This document shows positions 1 through 11,091 of a stretch of DNA of 64,000 nucleotides, piece by piece (within the stretch, counting starts at the first letter, position 1; each line of letters opens with the position of its first letter). The notes under the pieces are model-generated. The model made no database searches, was not told where the DNA came from, and was given only the letters and a program-made list of their open reading frames with translations. The position numbers and the translations under genes were made by a program. This stretch comes from Streptomyces flavotricini (GTDB lineage Bacteria > Actinomycetota > Actinomycetes > Streptomycetales > Streptomycetaceae), in the NCBI RefSeq assembly GCF_020639365.1, contig NZ_JAINUL010000001.1, forward strand, positions 317,437 to 381,436, given 5' to 3'.

Positions 1-1551
1 GCCGCCACGGCCGCCGCCACGCTTCTGAGCGGTCCGGTCCCGGCCGGCGCCGCCCCCGTCGCGGAGCCGGCAGCCGGTCCGCAAGCGGTGAGGATCATGC
101 CGCTCGGCGACTCCATCACTCTCGGCGCCGGCAGCTCCGACGGCTCCGGGTACCGGGGCCCGCTCTGGAACCTGCTGGCCCAGCAGACCCGTTACGTCCC
201 CGACTTCGTGGGCTCGGGAACCTCCGGCGGGGCAGGCGACGCCGACCACGAAGGACACAGCGGATACACCGTCCCGGGGATCCGGTCCGGTATCGACCGG
301 TGGCAGGCCGCTGCCGGCCCGGACGTGGTGCTGATCCATCTGGGCATCAACGACATCCGCCACCACCAGGCCGACCCGGTGGACACCGCGCACCAACTGC
401 TCGCCCTCGTCGACCGGATACGGACCAACAATCCCTATGCCGCGGTCATCGTCCAGGGACTCCTGACCGACACGCCGGGGTGGGAGCAGCAGACCTCGGC
501 GTTCAACGCCGTGGTCCAGGCCGAGGAGGCACCTCGGCAGGCGGCCGGACAGCGGTTCCGCTACGTGCCTCCGCCCCGGATGGACAACCCGGCCGAACTG
601 CCCGACCAGTTGCACCCCTCCGACTCCGGGTACCGGAAGATGGCCGCCGCGTACCGGCCGGCGATCGACGAGGCGGTGGCGGGCGGATGGACGAGCCGGC
701 CGTACGTCTCACGTGCCGGGAACGAGTCGGGAGCGGACGGGCGCGTGCGGTGGGCGGACTTCGACGGCGACGGCCGGCCGGACCACGTGACCATCGCGGA
801 CGACGGCAGGGTGTTCGTCCGTCTCAACCGGGCCGGCAGCACTTCCGGCAGCGCCGAGTGGCAGGATCTGGGCCAGGTCGCCCGGGGCACCACCACCGAA
901 CGCCGGCGCGTACGGCTGGCCGACTTCGACGGCGACGGCCGCTTCGACTACCTCGTCGTCAACACCGACGGTTCGGTCAACGCCTGGATCAACAAGGGCG
1001 GCGACAAGGCCGGCCAGACCGGCTGGCAGGAGATCGGCCGGGTCGCCACCGGCTTGACCCAGGACCTCACCAAGGTCCGCTTCGCCGACTGGGACGGCGA
1101 CGGCCGCACCGACTACCTGCTGTTCAACGACTCCAACAACCTCGACGTCTACCTCAACAGGGGCGGCGACACCTCCGGCAGCCGGGGCTGGCAGCCCATA
1201 GGACGGGTCACCACCGCCGTCAACGACCGCAATCGGGTGCGCTTCGCGGACAACGACGGCGACAACAAGGCCGACTACCACTTCATCAAGCCCGGCGGCG
1301 GAGTCGACCTCTACCGCAACCGGGGCGGCGACGTGACCGGCTCCAACGGCTGGGAGCCGGTCGGCGAGATCGCCACTGGTGTCACCGCCGACCACAGCAG
1401 GGTCCATTTCGCGGACTTCAACGGCGACGGCCACGCCGACTACGTCTTGGCCGACCCCGACGGCGGCGCCTCCGTCTGGTTGTGGAACGGCGGCGACCCG
1501 TCCGGCCCGAACGGCTGGACGGGCATCGGCCGGGCAGTCGGCGGCAGCTGA
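1..1551 (+). CDS. Secreted SGNH/GDSL hydrolase with C-terminal FG-GAP/VCBS repeats (5' end cut by window)
   Basis: The frame is open from base 1 and begins inside an Ala-rich signal peptide, so the true start lies outside the window. The mature part opens with an SGNH hydrolase domain: block I GDS (nucleophile Ser) near visible residue 37, the GIND block near 115 and the DxxH block (DQLHPSD) near 202, which together give a Ser-His-Asp esterase site. From about residue 250 to the end there are five FG-GAP/VCBS-type repeats spaced about 56 residues, each carrying a DxDGDG-like calcium loop (DFDGDGRPD, DWDGDGRTD and similar). The family is known for extracellular esterases or lipases; the repeats probably form a beta-propeller that binds carbohydrate or a surface. 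The substrate cannot be read from sequence. Confidence 0.9.
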   Translation, partial: AATAAATLLSGPVPAGAAPVAEPAAGPQAVRIMPLGDSITLGAGSSDGSGYRGPLWNLLAQQTRYVPDFVGSGTSGGAGDADHEGHSGYTVPGIRSGIDRWQAAAGPDVVLIHLGINDIRHHQADPVDTAHQLLALVDRIRTNNPYAAVIVQGLLTDTPGWEQQTSAFNAVVQAEEAPRQAAGQRFRYVPPPRMDNPAELPDQLHPSDSGYRKMAAAYRPAIDEAVAGGWTSRPYVSRAGNESGADGRVRWADFDGDGRPDHVTIADDGRVFVRLNRAGSTSGSAEWQDLGQVARGTTTERRRVRLADFDGDGRFDYLVVNTDGSVNAWINKGGDKAGQTGWQEIGRVATGLTQDLTKVRFADWDGDGRTDYLLFNDSNNLDVYLNRGGDTSGSRGWQPIGRVTTAVNDRNRVRFADNDGDNKADYHFIKPGGGVDLYRNRGGDVTGSNGWEPVGEIATGVTADHSRVHFADFNGDGHADYVLADPDGGASVWLWNGGDPSGPNGWTGIGRAVGGS

Positions 1552-1603
1552 CCGACCTTGCCGCACCCGCGGCGACCGCGCCGCGTCGCCGCGCGCGGTG
1601 CTC

Positions 1604-1666
1604 GGCGACCGAAGGCCGGGGGCCGGCGACCGAAGGCCGGGGGCCGGGGGCCGGGGGCCGGGGGCC
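1604..1666. repeat. Short GC-rich tandem repeat between convergent genes
   Basis: A 21-bp unit starting GGCGACCGAAGG occurs twice head to tail (1604-1624 and 1625-1645). It is followed by three more GGGGGCC heptamers. The repeat lies in the tail-to-tail space between the hydrolase and the DinB-type gene. It is probably replication slippage in non-coding DNA, and no function is visible. Confidence 0.75.
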
Positions 1667-1724
1667 GTTGACGGTGACCCGCTTCGGCCGGCCCGAGAGC
1701 ACGCGCCCCTGATCGCGGCCGGGT

Positions 1725-2543
1725 TCAGGCCGGCGGAACGAGGGTGAACCAGTGCTCGAGGAGTGCCCCGTCACCGGTGACGTCCAGGCCGGTGGCGGGG
1801 AGCCGTTGCCAGAGGAACAGGGTCAGTTCGGAGGCCGTGCCCGCGGCCTCGACGCCCACCGGTCCGGTGCCGTCCGGTTCCAGCCGCACCCCGGCGCCGG
1901 TGAACTCCAGCGTCCAGGACTCGGGGCCGTCGGTGCGGCGGAAGCGGTAGCGCTCCCCCCTCCCCGCCGGGGCCGGCTTCCAGCCGCGCCGGGCCGGGGC
2001 CATGAACTCGAAGGTCTGGGCGACCGCGTCCGTGGCGAAGGCGGGATCGAAGGGGGCCGGGTCGCCGGTGACGGATTCCGCGTCCCAGCGGTGGACGGCC
2101 TGTTCGATGGTCTGCATGCGCAACCAGAAGCCGCTGGTCCGCTCCGCCGACCAGCTCCACACCGGTACGTCCGGTCCCATCTCGCGCAGCGCCTCCGCCA
2201 GTTCCCGGGCGGCGGCGGCCGACCAGTCGAAGAGCTCCTCGGGGACGGGGCCGCGGTGCGGTGTCGCGTCGTGCCGGGGCCAGGCGGCCCGTACCGCCGG
2301 GTCCTCGGGGAGTGCGTAGAGGGCGAGGTCCGTGGGGTCCGGCGGTTCCGTGTGCCGCTCCCGGAGGATGTGCGCGAGGTAGCGCTGGACGCTGCCGAGG
2401 TGGCCGACGAGGTCGGCGACCGACCAGCCGGGGCAGGACGGCACCGGCGGGGCTTCGCGGCCGCCGCCGGCCGCCCGCCGTACGGCGTCGTCGAAGGCCT
2501 CCGCCTCGCTCCTGAAGACGCCGAGCCTGGTGAGGTGATCCAT
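1725..2543 (-). CDS. Maleylpyruvate isomerase/DinB-type mycothiol-dependent family protein
   Basis: This 272-residue protein has the actinobacterial maleylpyruvate-isomerase N-terminal (DinB-like four-helix) pattern. An early WSVADLVGHLG segment provides the first metal-site His, and a later QAVHRWDAE segment provides the second; a mixed C-terminal domain follows. Family members are thought to bind zinc and use mycothiol in isomerase or transferase reactions, but most have unknown substrates. The ATG at 2543 was chosen because the longer frame would run through the tRNA gene. The gene stands alone on this strand and converges with the upstream hydrolase. Family assignment is fairly sure; the reaction is not. 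Confidence 0.8.
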   Translation of the reverse strand: MDHLTRLGVFRSEAEAFDDAVRRAAGGGREAPPVPSCPGWSVADLVGHLGSVQRYLAHILRERHTEPPDPTDLALYALPEDPAVRAAWPRHDATPHRGPVPEELFDWSAAAARELAEALREMGPDVPVWSWSAERTSGFWLRMQTIEQAVHRWDAESVTGDPAPFDPAFATDAVAQTFEFMAPARRGWKPAPAGRGERYRFRRTDGPESWTLEFTGAGVRLEPDGTGPVGVEAAGTASELTLFLWQRLPATGLDVTGDGALLEHWFTLVPPA

Positions 2544-2623
2544 ACGGTCCACCCTGCCCGGTACGGGGCAGTGGAATCCGGTCGGAGCGCGGTGCGGTCG
2601 TGCCGTAAGGTGGGGTTCACCGA

Positions 2624-2697
2624 CGCGGGGTGGAGCAGCTCGGTAGCTCGCTGGGCTCATAACCCAGAGGTCGCAGGTTCAAATCCTGTCCCCGCTA
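2624..2697 (+). tRNA. tRNA-fMet (CAT), initiator type
   Basis: A 74-nt cloverleaf with acceptor CGCGGGG/CCCCGCT, anticodon loop CTCATAA (anticodon CAU) and T-loop TTCAAAT. Two initiator hallmarks are visible: position 1 (C) does not pair with position 72 (T), and the anticodon stem ends in three G:C pairs (GGG...CCC). The discriminator is A and CCA is not encoded. A TAAGGT hexamer at 2606-2611 is a plausible -10 element. Confidence 0.95.
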
Positions 2698-2701
2698 CTG
2701 A

Positions 2702-2745
2702 AGGTGAAGGGCCCGGATCCTCGAATGGATCCGGGCCCTTCACCT
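2702..2745. terminator. Perfect 19-bp hairpin, bidirectional terminator
   Basis: A 19-bp perfect inverted repeat (arms 2702-2720 and 2727-2745, 6-nt loop) starts four bases after the tRNA-fMet gene. It also lies just beyond the stop of the convergent secreted-protein gene. It can terminate transcription from both sides, as is usual in Streptomyces, where no U-tract is needed. Confidence 0.9.
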
Positions 2746-2778
2746 GTGCCGGGGCGCCTCAGCGGCCGCTGCGGCGGC

Positions 2779-4179
2779 TCAAGGCCGGGCCAGGATGTCG
2801 GTCGCACGGTGCGCGTAGATCACCCGGCCGCAGGGCGAACCGGAGTCCGTGCAGGTCGGGTCCGTGGCGTCCATGCGGTGTTCGGTCAGCGACCACAGGT
2901 ACCGCGTACCGCCGCCCGGCACGCCCTGACCGTGCTCGAAGGACAGGTCCTCCGGACCGACCGCGTTGGTGATGTTGGCGCCGTAGTCCACCAGACGGCC
3001 CCCGGAAACCGTCGCCCGGCGCAGGCTGCCGCTGTGGGTGGTCCAGCTGCGGTTGAAGTAGTACACGCCGTCGTAGCGTGCCGCGCCTTGGGTGAGGTCG
3101 CGGGGCAGGTAGAAGGCGCCCGTTGCGCCGACCACGCCGCCTGCCGACTTCAGGAGGCCGGTGGCGTCGTCGACCGGCAGTGCGCCGACCCGCCCCTTCT
3201 CGGGGTGCGTGTCGTCGGAGTCGCAGTACTCGCCCATGATCAGAGCCGGAGCGGCGGAGTCGCTGCGGTCGACGGAGATGTAGGACGCCTTCGGCGCCCC
3301 GGTGGCCGCGCAGGTCGCCGCAGAGGAATTGCCCTGGGCGCTGACGAACTTGTACGAGGCCACCTGCGGCATGACGTACCGGTACGTGTGGCCGTAGTAG
3401 ACGTTGTTCTGCCGGCCGATCTGGGTCTCGTCGCGGACGTTGCTCTTCAGGCCGTCCAGCGTGGTGTCGTCCACCGATGCGTTCTGGTCCGGGTTCAGGT
3501 CCAGGATGGAACGCATGTCGAAGACCCGCAGGCCGTTCAGGGTGTCCGCGACGTAGAGGTAGTACTTGTACCAGGCGATGCCGCCCGCGTGGATGTCGAC
3601 CGCCTTGTAGGAGACGTGGTCGTAGCTGTTGTAGTACGGCTCCACCAGCAGGACGTGCCGGTAACGCCGGCCGTCGGGGTCGCCCGGTATCGCGGTCTGC
3701 GGGTCGAGGAAGGACAGCCGCACGCCCTTGCCGCCGGCCTTGTCGTACCAGGCGGTGACCAGTGGCTTGCGCGAGCCCCACAGCTCGTCGGTCTGGGCGT
3801 CCGAGACACCCGTCATGCCCTGAGGGATCCATTCCTCGGTGGCGGAGTCGCCCGGATCCCAGCAGAGCTTCTTGGCGGGAGCGAGCACCTTGCCGTCGTC
3901 GCCCGAACCGAACGGGTCCGTGGTGCAGGACGCGCCCGTCTTCGCGACCCGGTTGCCCTGGTCGAGCAGGTCCTGGACGCCCTGCGTGGGCAAGGCCGCC
4001 TTCAGAGCGGCCACTTGACCGCTCAGATCGGGTCCGGACTTGAGGTTGAAGGAGGACGCGGCCGCCGGGTCTCCGGGAGCCGCCTCGGCGGGAGTACCGA
4101 TCGCCGGAACCAAAAGGACCGCCGCGACCGCACTGGCGACCCAACCGGCATGTCTGCCGGGGGATTTACGGGGTGGCAT
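2779..4179 (-). CDS. Secreted protein of unknown function, repeat/propeller-like
   Basis: The product has 466 residues. A basic start (MPPRKSPGRHAG) is followed by a hydrophobic stretch and an AEAAPG cleavage site, a standard Sec signal peptide. The start at 4179 is supported by a GAGGAAT ribosome-binding site. The mature protein is rich in aromatic and Gly residues, with segments such as YRHVLLVEPYY, KYYLYVADTLNGLRVFDMR and RYLWSLTEHRMD that resemble blades of a beta-propeller. No catalytic motif was recognised. It reads like Streptomyces proteins annotated only as secreted. Its promoter lies in the 177-bp space shared with the divergent kinase-like gene. Confidence 0.8.
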   Translation of the reverse strand: MPPRKSPGRHAGWVASAVAAVLLVPAIGTPAEAAPGDPAAASSFNLKSGPDLSGQVAALKAALPTQGVQDLLDQGNRVAKTGASCTTDPFGSGDDGKVLAPAKKLCWDPGDSATEEWIPQGMTGVSDAQTDELWGSRKPLVTAWYDKAGGKGVRLSFLDPQTAIPGDPDGRRYRHVLLVEPYYNSYDHVSYKAVDIHAGGIAWYKYYLYVADTLNGLRVFDMRSILDLNPDQNASVDDTTLDGLKSNVRDETQIGRQNNVYYGHTYRYVMPQVASYKFVSAQGNSSAATCAATGAPKASYISVDRSDSAAPALIMGEYCDSDDTHPEKGRVGALPVDDATGLLKSAGGVVGATGAFYLPRDLTQGAARYDGVYYFNRSWTTHSGSLRRATVSGGRLVDYGANITNAVGPEDLSFEHGQGVPGGGTRYLWSLTEHRMDATDPTCTDSGSPCGRVIYAHRATDILARP

Positions 4180-4356
4180 CGTTGATTCCTCGACCTTCAC
4201 TGGGGAGAAAGCGAAGATCATACGTATGGCCGGCCGTCGCCCGCGCACCCGCCCCCAGGACACATCGACGCCACGGATTCGATCGATGGCCCCACGCGCC
4301 CCTCCTGGATTCCGTACGCTGCGTGCGTCCGCAGGGGTGAGACCGAGTGGGGGAGC

Positions 4357-5748
4357 ATGGCAGGCCCAGAGGGAGCAGGTCCCGTACTCGGGGGCCGCTA
4401 CCGTCTCGTGCGCCCGATGGGTTCCGGCGGATCCGGGCGGACGTGGGAGGCGTACGACGAGCTCCTCGGCACCCGCGTGGTGGCCAGGGAGTTACGGGCG
4501 CCCTGGACGCTGACGGACGCCGAGCTCGGGAACTGGCTGCGGTGGACGGAACGGCAGGTCCGTTGGACGGCTGGATCACCCCGGCATCCGAACCTGGTGC
4601 CCGTCCACGACCTGGTGGTCGACGGCCCCGGCCTCTGGACCGTCATGGAGTTCACCGAAGGGCAATCGCTGGCGGCCCGCCTCGAAGAGCGGGGGCCTCT
4701 GAGCACGCCGGAGGCCGCACGCATCGCCACCGCCCTGCTGGTCGCGCTGCAGGCAGCGCACAAGGCGATGTTCGTGCACGGCGCGGTCCGCCCGGAGAAC
4801 GTGATGCTGGACGGCGACAGGGTGGCCCTGCTCATCGACCCCGAGACCGCCACCCGCGCCGGGGACCACGGGGACGACGAACCGGCGGCACCCAGCCGGC
4901 TCGTACGCCGGGTGGACTACCTCGCGCCGGAGCGGATCCGGGGACTCCCCCAACAGCCGGCGAGCGACCTGTACGCCCTCGGGATCACGCTGTACGAGGC
5001 TGTCGAGGGGATCTCGCCGTTCCGCGGTCACTCCCCCGCAGCCGTCCTGACCGCCATCCTGAACCAGCCGCCCCCACCGATGGAGCGCGCCCGGTCACTG
5101 GAACCGCTGATCGATGGGCTCCTGCGGAAGGACCCCGCGGCCCGCCTCACGCTCCCCCAGGCCTGGCAGATCCTGAACCCTTCTGCGCCCGTCGGCGAGG
5201 ACGCCCCGCCACATGCCATGCCGGCGCCCAGGCCCGCGACCCCCGCGCCCGTCCGCGACTACGCCCGCGCGCAGGCCGTGCCCGAGCCCGTGTCGCAAGC
5301 CGTGCCCGAGGCCGCGCCGCGGGCCATGCCCGGCCCCCTGCACCCTCCCCCGACCACGGCGTCCGGCGGCAACAGCGCCCTGTTCGTGGCGGCCGTGCTC
5401 CTGCTGGCCCTGGTCGCGATGTGCGTTCTGCTGGCGCGCCCGGTGGTGGACTACGCCGGATCCCTCGCGGCGGCCTCCCTCTGGCCCGCCGTGCTGCCGT
5501 GGATGGCCTTCGTGCTCGGGCTGCTCGCACTCGGGCACCAAGTGCGTGCCACCGTACGGCGGGAGGGATCCCGGCACCCCTTGCGGTCGCGGCTCTCGCT
5601 GGTACCGCCGCCGCCGTGGTCGCCGCAGGAGCTCGCCGCCCGCCGCGAGGCGGCCGAGCGGTCCGTGGAGGAGTCCTTGCTGCGGGTCGACCAGCGGCTG
5701 GCAGCCGCCTCGCCCCGCCCGAACCGGAAGGGGGGCATCGATGCGTGA
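4357..5748 (+). CDS. Membrane-anchored Hanks-type kinase-fold protein, probably a pseudokinase
   Basis: The 463-residue protein has a kinase fold at residues 10-275 and an Ala/Pro-rich linker. Two membrane segments follow (about 342-362 and 375-394), then a charged tail. The glycine loop is kept (GSGGSG, about 22-27), as are the PEN of the catalytic loop and a later APERI/SDLYALG region. However, the beta-3 lysine is Arg (VAREL), the HRD motif reads HGA (catalytic Asp replaced by Ala) and DFG reads DPE. On known kinase rules this should be inactive or nearly so, hence a signalling scaffold. The next gene overlaps its stop by 8 bp, so the two are translationally coupled. Confidence 0.85.
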   Translation: MAGPEGAGPVLGGRYRLVRPMGSGGSGRTWEAYDELLGTRVVARELRAPWTLTDAELGNWLRWTERQVRWTAGSPRHPNLVPVHDLVVDGPGLWTVMEFTEGQSLAARLEERGPLSTPEAARIATALLVALQAAHKAMFVHGAVRPENVMLDGDRVALLIDPETATRAGDHGDDEPAAPSRLVRRVDYLAPERIRGLPQQPASDLYALGITLYEAVEGISPFRGHSPAAVLTAILNQPPPPMERARSLEPLIDGLLRKDPAARLTLPQAWQILNPSAPVGEDAPPHAMPAPRPATPAPVRDYARAQAVPEPVSQAVPEAAPRAMPGPLHPPPTTASGGNSALFVAAVLLLALVAMCVLLARPVVDYAGSLAAASLWPAVLPWMAFVLGLLALGHQVRATVRREGSRHPLRSRLSLVPPPPWSPQELAARREAAERSVEESLLRVDQRLAAASPRPNRKGGIDA

Positions 5749-6121
5749 GCAGGACCCCGCCACCCCCGTACCGGAGGCGGCTGGCGCGTCGGCCGCGCCC
5801 GCAGCGCCGGCCCCGAGTGTCATGCCCTCCTTCCCCCATGCGGATGAGGCGTCGAAGTGGAAGGAGATCGAACCGGACCACCTCGCGTGGCGGCGCGCCC
5901 TGGTGGAACGCCAGTTGCGACAGGAGCGCCTGGACCAGTGGACGGGCTACGGCTTCCGGCTGCTGGAGTACGCGATCGTCGTGGGGTTCGGCGTGGCCTT
6001 CGTCTGGCTCGGCTTCTACGCGGTGGACCACAAGGCCTCGGGGCAGGCCGCCCCGCTGATCGGCGGCGGGATGGCCGGGCTGGTCAGCGCGGTGCTCGCG
6101 GTACGGAACCGGCGGAACTGA
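5741..6121 (+). CDS. Small membrane protein coupled to the pseudokinase
   Basis: The product has 126 residues: a Pro/Ala-rich N-terminal 35, an amphipathic region rich in Trp, Arg and Glu (KWKEIEPDHLAWRRALVERQ) and two C-terminal membrane helices (about 77-95 and 104-121). The ATG at 5741 lies inside the last codons of the kinase-like gene, giving an 8-bp overlap. No family was recognised. The overlap and the shared membrane location suggest it works with the pseudokinase. A larger frame that starts upstream on the same strand is out of phase with kinase coding and was not used. Confidence 0.75.
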   Translation: MREQDPATPVPEAAGASAAPAAPAPSVMPSFPHADEASKWKEIEPDHLAWRRALVERQLRQERLDQWTGYGFRLLEYAIVVGFGVAFVWLGFYAVDHKASGQAAPLIGGGMAGLVSAVLAVRNRRN

Positions 6122-6190
6122 GGGCGCGACGCACCGGAGCTGGCCGCCGGCCCGCCCGACACGGGCTGCGGCAGCACCGGTTGCCGGTGC

Positions 6191-6640
6191 TCAGCGACGG
6201 TACGCGGTCGTCGCGGTCTCGACGAAGGATCGGATCAGCGGGTTGGTGTCGCCCTCGTTCCACACCGCCACCACTCGGCTCGGCGGCATGTCGAGCAGCG
6301 GTACCACGGCCAGCTCCGCGGGCAGGTCGTGTCCGAGCGGGGCCAGGCCGACCGTGCCGTTCCACAGCACGGCTTGCAGGCACTCCTGGACGGCGCGCAC
6401 CACGGGGCCCTCGCGCGGCCTGCCGCCGTTCCAGTACGACTGCCGGACGGGGTCGGTGCCCGGCGGGAACTGGAACCAGCGGCGGTCGCTCAGCTCGGCC
6501 AGCCGCAGGCCGTCGCGGCGGGCCGGCGGATCATCGGCGCGCAGGACCACCCCGACCGGACCGGTCCGCAGTGCACGCACCGTCAGGGCGGTCTCGTCGA
6601 ACGGCGCCTGGGTCTGCCCGGAGCTCGCCGGCGGCCGGCC
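6191..6640 (-). pseudogene. LysR-family regulator, C-terminal remnant
   Basis: From about 6600 down to 6191 the minus strand encodes the C-terminal half of a LysR effector-binding domain: LRTGPVGVVLRADDP, a WFQFPPGTDP stretch, VGLAPLGHDLP and the end LIRSFVETATTAYRR. The winged-helix DNA-binding region and about the first 170 residues of a normal 300-residue protein are missing. The open frame further upstream has no LysR character. The divergent DoxX gene next to it is the usual kind of LysR target, so this was probably its regulator before a 5' deletion. Confidence 0.7.
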
Positions 6641-6702
6641 GCTGACGCCACGGGCCAACATCGACGGGTCCCCCGTGCACCGGCGGACCATGAACGGGAA
6701 CC

Positions 6703-7062
6703 ATGAACATCGCCTATGGGATCGTCGCGGGACTGCTCGCGCTCTTCTGCTTCTACGCGGGCACACTCAAGGTGACCCGCACCCGCGATCGGCTCCGGCC
6801 GATGATGGCCTGGGTCGACCACATGCCCTTGCCTGCCGTCAGGGCGCTGGGGACGGTGGAAATCCTCGGCGCGACGGGCCTGATCCTGCCGCCGCTGACC
6901 GGCATCGCCCCCTCGCTGGCACCGGCCGCGGCCATCGGCTTCGTACTCCTGCAGACCGGCGCGATCACCGTCCACCTGATCGGCGAAGACCGCCGCATCG
7001 CACTCAACGCCGGACTCACCGTGACCGCGGCCGTCACCATCTGGCTGGCCACCGGGATGTGA
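6703..7062 (+). CDS. DoxX-like membrane protein
   Basis: The 119-residue protein has four hydrophobic helices and the DoxX-like pattern: FCFYAGTLKV in the first helix, PAVRALGTVEILGATGLILPP in the second, then a third helix and a short loop with EDRR before the last. DoxX-like proteins are small inner-membrane proteins linked to redox or detoxification functions, with no settled biochemical role. The upstream ribosome-binding site is weak. The gene starts close to the broken LysR gene and is divergent from it. Confidence 0.85.
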   Translation: MNIAYGIVAGLLALFCFYAGTLKVTRTRDRLRPMMAWVDHMPLPAVRALGTVEILGATGLILPPLTGIAPSLAPAAAIGFVLLQTGAITVHLIGEDRRIALNAGLTVTAAVTIWLATGM

Positions 7063-7125
7063 TCGAGCAGGGCCCTCGACCGCGGGATGCGACGTCGGAG
7101 CCTGCCACCCACGGCCTTTCGCTGT

Positions 7126-9839
<2,714 letters not shown>

Positions 9840-10212
9840 AGGGTGTAGCAGAAGGTTCGTCTCGGGCAGGCCAGGGTGGTGCTTGAGCTGCTGGTTCACC
9901 GTGTCAGGGTGAGGTTGTGCATGGTGGCGAGGGGGTGGCCGACGCGCGTGGCGGGCACGCTCGGCCTGCGGACCGAGTTCCTTCTGCCTCGAATCCGCTG
10001 CACGGCCGCGACCGGATGTTCCCCCCTCCCCCGGGGCGGCGCAAGGGTTGGCGTGCGTGGCCTGCGGGACCGGGTAACGTCTTTGTCATGTTCTTCCAGA
10101 GGCCGATTTACGAGTGAGGGCGTGATGGGCCCCTGCTGACGTCCTTCGACGTCGCCGCCCGTCCCCCACCGATGAATCCGTAGATCACTTCACATCACCA
10201 CCGGGAGAACCC
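9840..10212. other. Intergenic region between ligA and the DUF6243 gene
   Basis: No convincing gene is visible in these 373 bp. At 10072-10081 there is GGGTAACGT, which contains a possible -10 (TAACGT). Exactly seven bases later, at 10088, an ATG opens a nine-codon frame (MFFQRPIYE, stop at 10117). This could be a leaderless leader peptide or chance. The ribosome-binding site of the next gene (GGGAGA) lies at 10203-10208. Confidence 0.4.
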
Positions 10213-10428
10213 GTGACCGACAGCAAGAACATCAACAACCCCGTGGGCCAGGGTGGCGGCCAGCGCAAGAAGCTGTCCCGCGCCGAACGGCAGAACAACG
10301 GTCCGCATCGCAACCGCGACCGCCAGAACGCTGCCGACCGGAAGGCGGAGCTGGTGCGCAAGATGCGCGAGAAGGCAGGCGCGGCCGAGGGCGGCGGGCA
10401 GACGGGCGATGACACCGCCCAGGGCTGA
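10213..10428 (+). CDS. DUF6243 family small protein
   Basis: The 71-residue, highly charged protein begins MTDSKNINNPVGQGGGQRKK and carries the conserved SRAERQNNGPHRNRDRQ and KAELVRKMREKAG segments seen in Streptomyces DUF6243 proteins. It starts at GTG with GGGAGA upstream. It is predicted to be a soluble helical protein without membrane segments; its function is unknown. A strong hairpin follows the stop, so the gene is monocistronic. Confidence 0.85.
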   Translation: MTDSKNINNPVGQGGGQRKKLSRAERQNNGPHRNRDRQNAADRKAELVRKMREKAGAAEGGGQTGDDTAQG

Positions 10429-10460
10429 CGCACCGTCGCCGCAGGGCGATACCGCACGGG

Positions 10461-10495
10461 CAGGGCCCGGACCGCTACGCGCGGTCCGGGCCCTG
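10461..10495. terminator. 15-bp hairpin terminator
   Basis: A perfect inverted repeat with arms CAGGGCCCGGACCGC (10461-10475) and its complement (10481-10495), 5-nt loop. It separates the DUF6243 gene from the convergent arsC. Confidence 0.9.
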
Positions 10496-10554
10496 CTGCC
10501 GTACCGGGCCCCATCGAGCTGCTCCCGCTCCGTGGAGAGGGGCCGGGCGCGGGA

Positions 10555-10983
10555 TCAGCCCTGCTTCTTGGCGTCGATCTCTGCGATCAGGCCCTCGACG
10601 AGGACCTTGATCTCGTCGCGGATGGGGCGGACGGCCTCGACGCCCTGGCCGGCCGGGTCTTCCAGCTGCCAGTCGAGGTAGGTCTTGCCGGGGAAGTACG
10701 GGCAGGCGTCGCCGCAGCCCATGGTGATGATGTAGTCCGAGGCCTGGGCGGCCTCGGGGGTGAGGACCTTCGGCTTCTGGTCGGAGATGTCGATGCCCAG
10801 CTCGGCCATGGCGGCGACGGCGGAGGGGTTGATCTGCTCGCCGGGCACGGAGCCGGCGGAGCGGACCTCGACGCGGTCGCCGGCAAGGTGGCGCAGGAAC
10901 CCCGCCGCCATCTGGGAGCGGCCCGCGTTGTGGATGCAGACGAACAGGACGGAGGCGGCAGGAGCGGCAGGAGCGGAGGACAT
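10555..10983 (-). CDS. arsC: Arsenate reductase, low-molecular-weight phosphatase type
   Basis: The 142-residue protein has the LMW-PTP fold. The P-loop CIHNAGRS (Cys16 to Ser23, CX5R) follows a short Ala/Pro-rich start. Downstream are VRSAGSVPGEQINPSAV, ITMGCGDACPYFPGKTYLDW with the further redox cysteines, and an acidic DPAGQ region. It reduces arsenate to arsenite in the cytoplasm, recycled by thioredoxin or mycothiol systems. It is divergent from arsR across a 148-bp region with two inverted repeats, so it is probably ArsR-controlled. Confidence 0.95.
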   Translation of the reverse strand: MSSAPAAPAASVLFVCIHNAGRSQMAAGFLRHLAGDRVEVRSAGSVPGEQINPSAVAAMAELGIDISDQKPKVLTPEAAQASDYIITMGCGDACPYFPGKTYLDWQLEDPAGQGVEAVRPIRDEIKVLVEGLIAEIDAKKQG

Positions 10984-11091
10984 CTGTTCTTCCTTGGGGG
11001 TCAGCTGCGGTGGAGAAGTGCCGGGGGGCGATGTGCTGCGCCACCTCGCCCGCGTGGTGCGTGCCCACGGAGGAGACCGCGAGGTCAGCTT

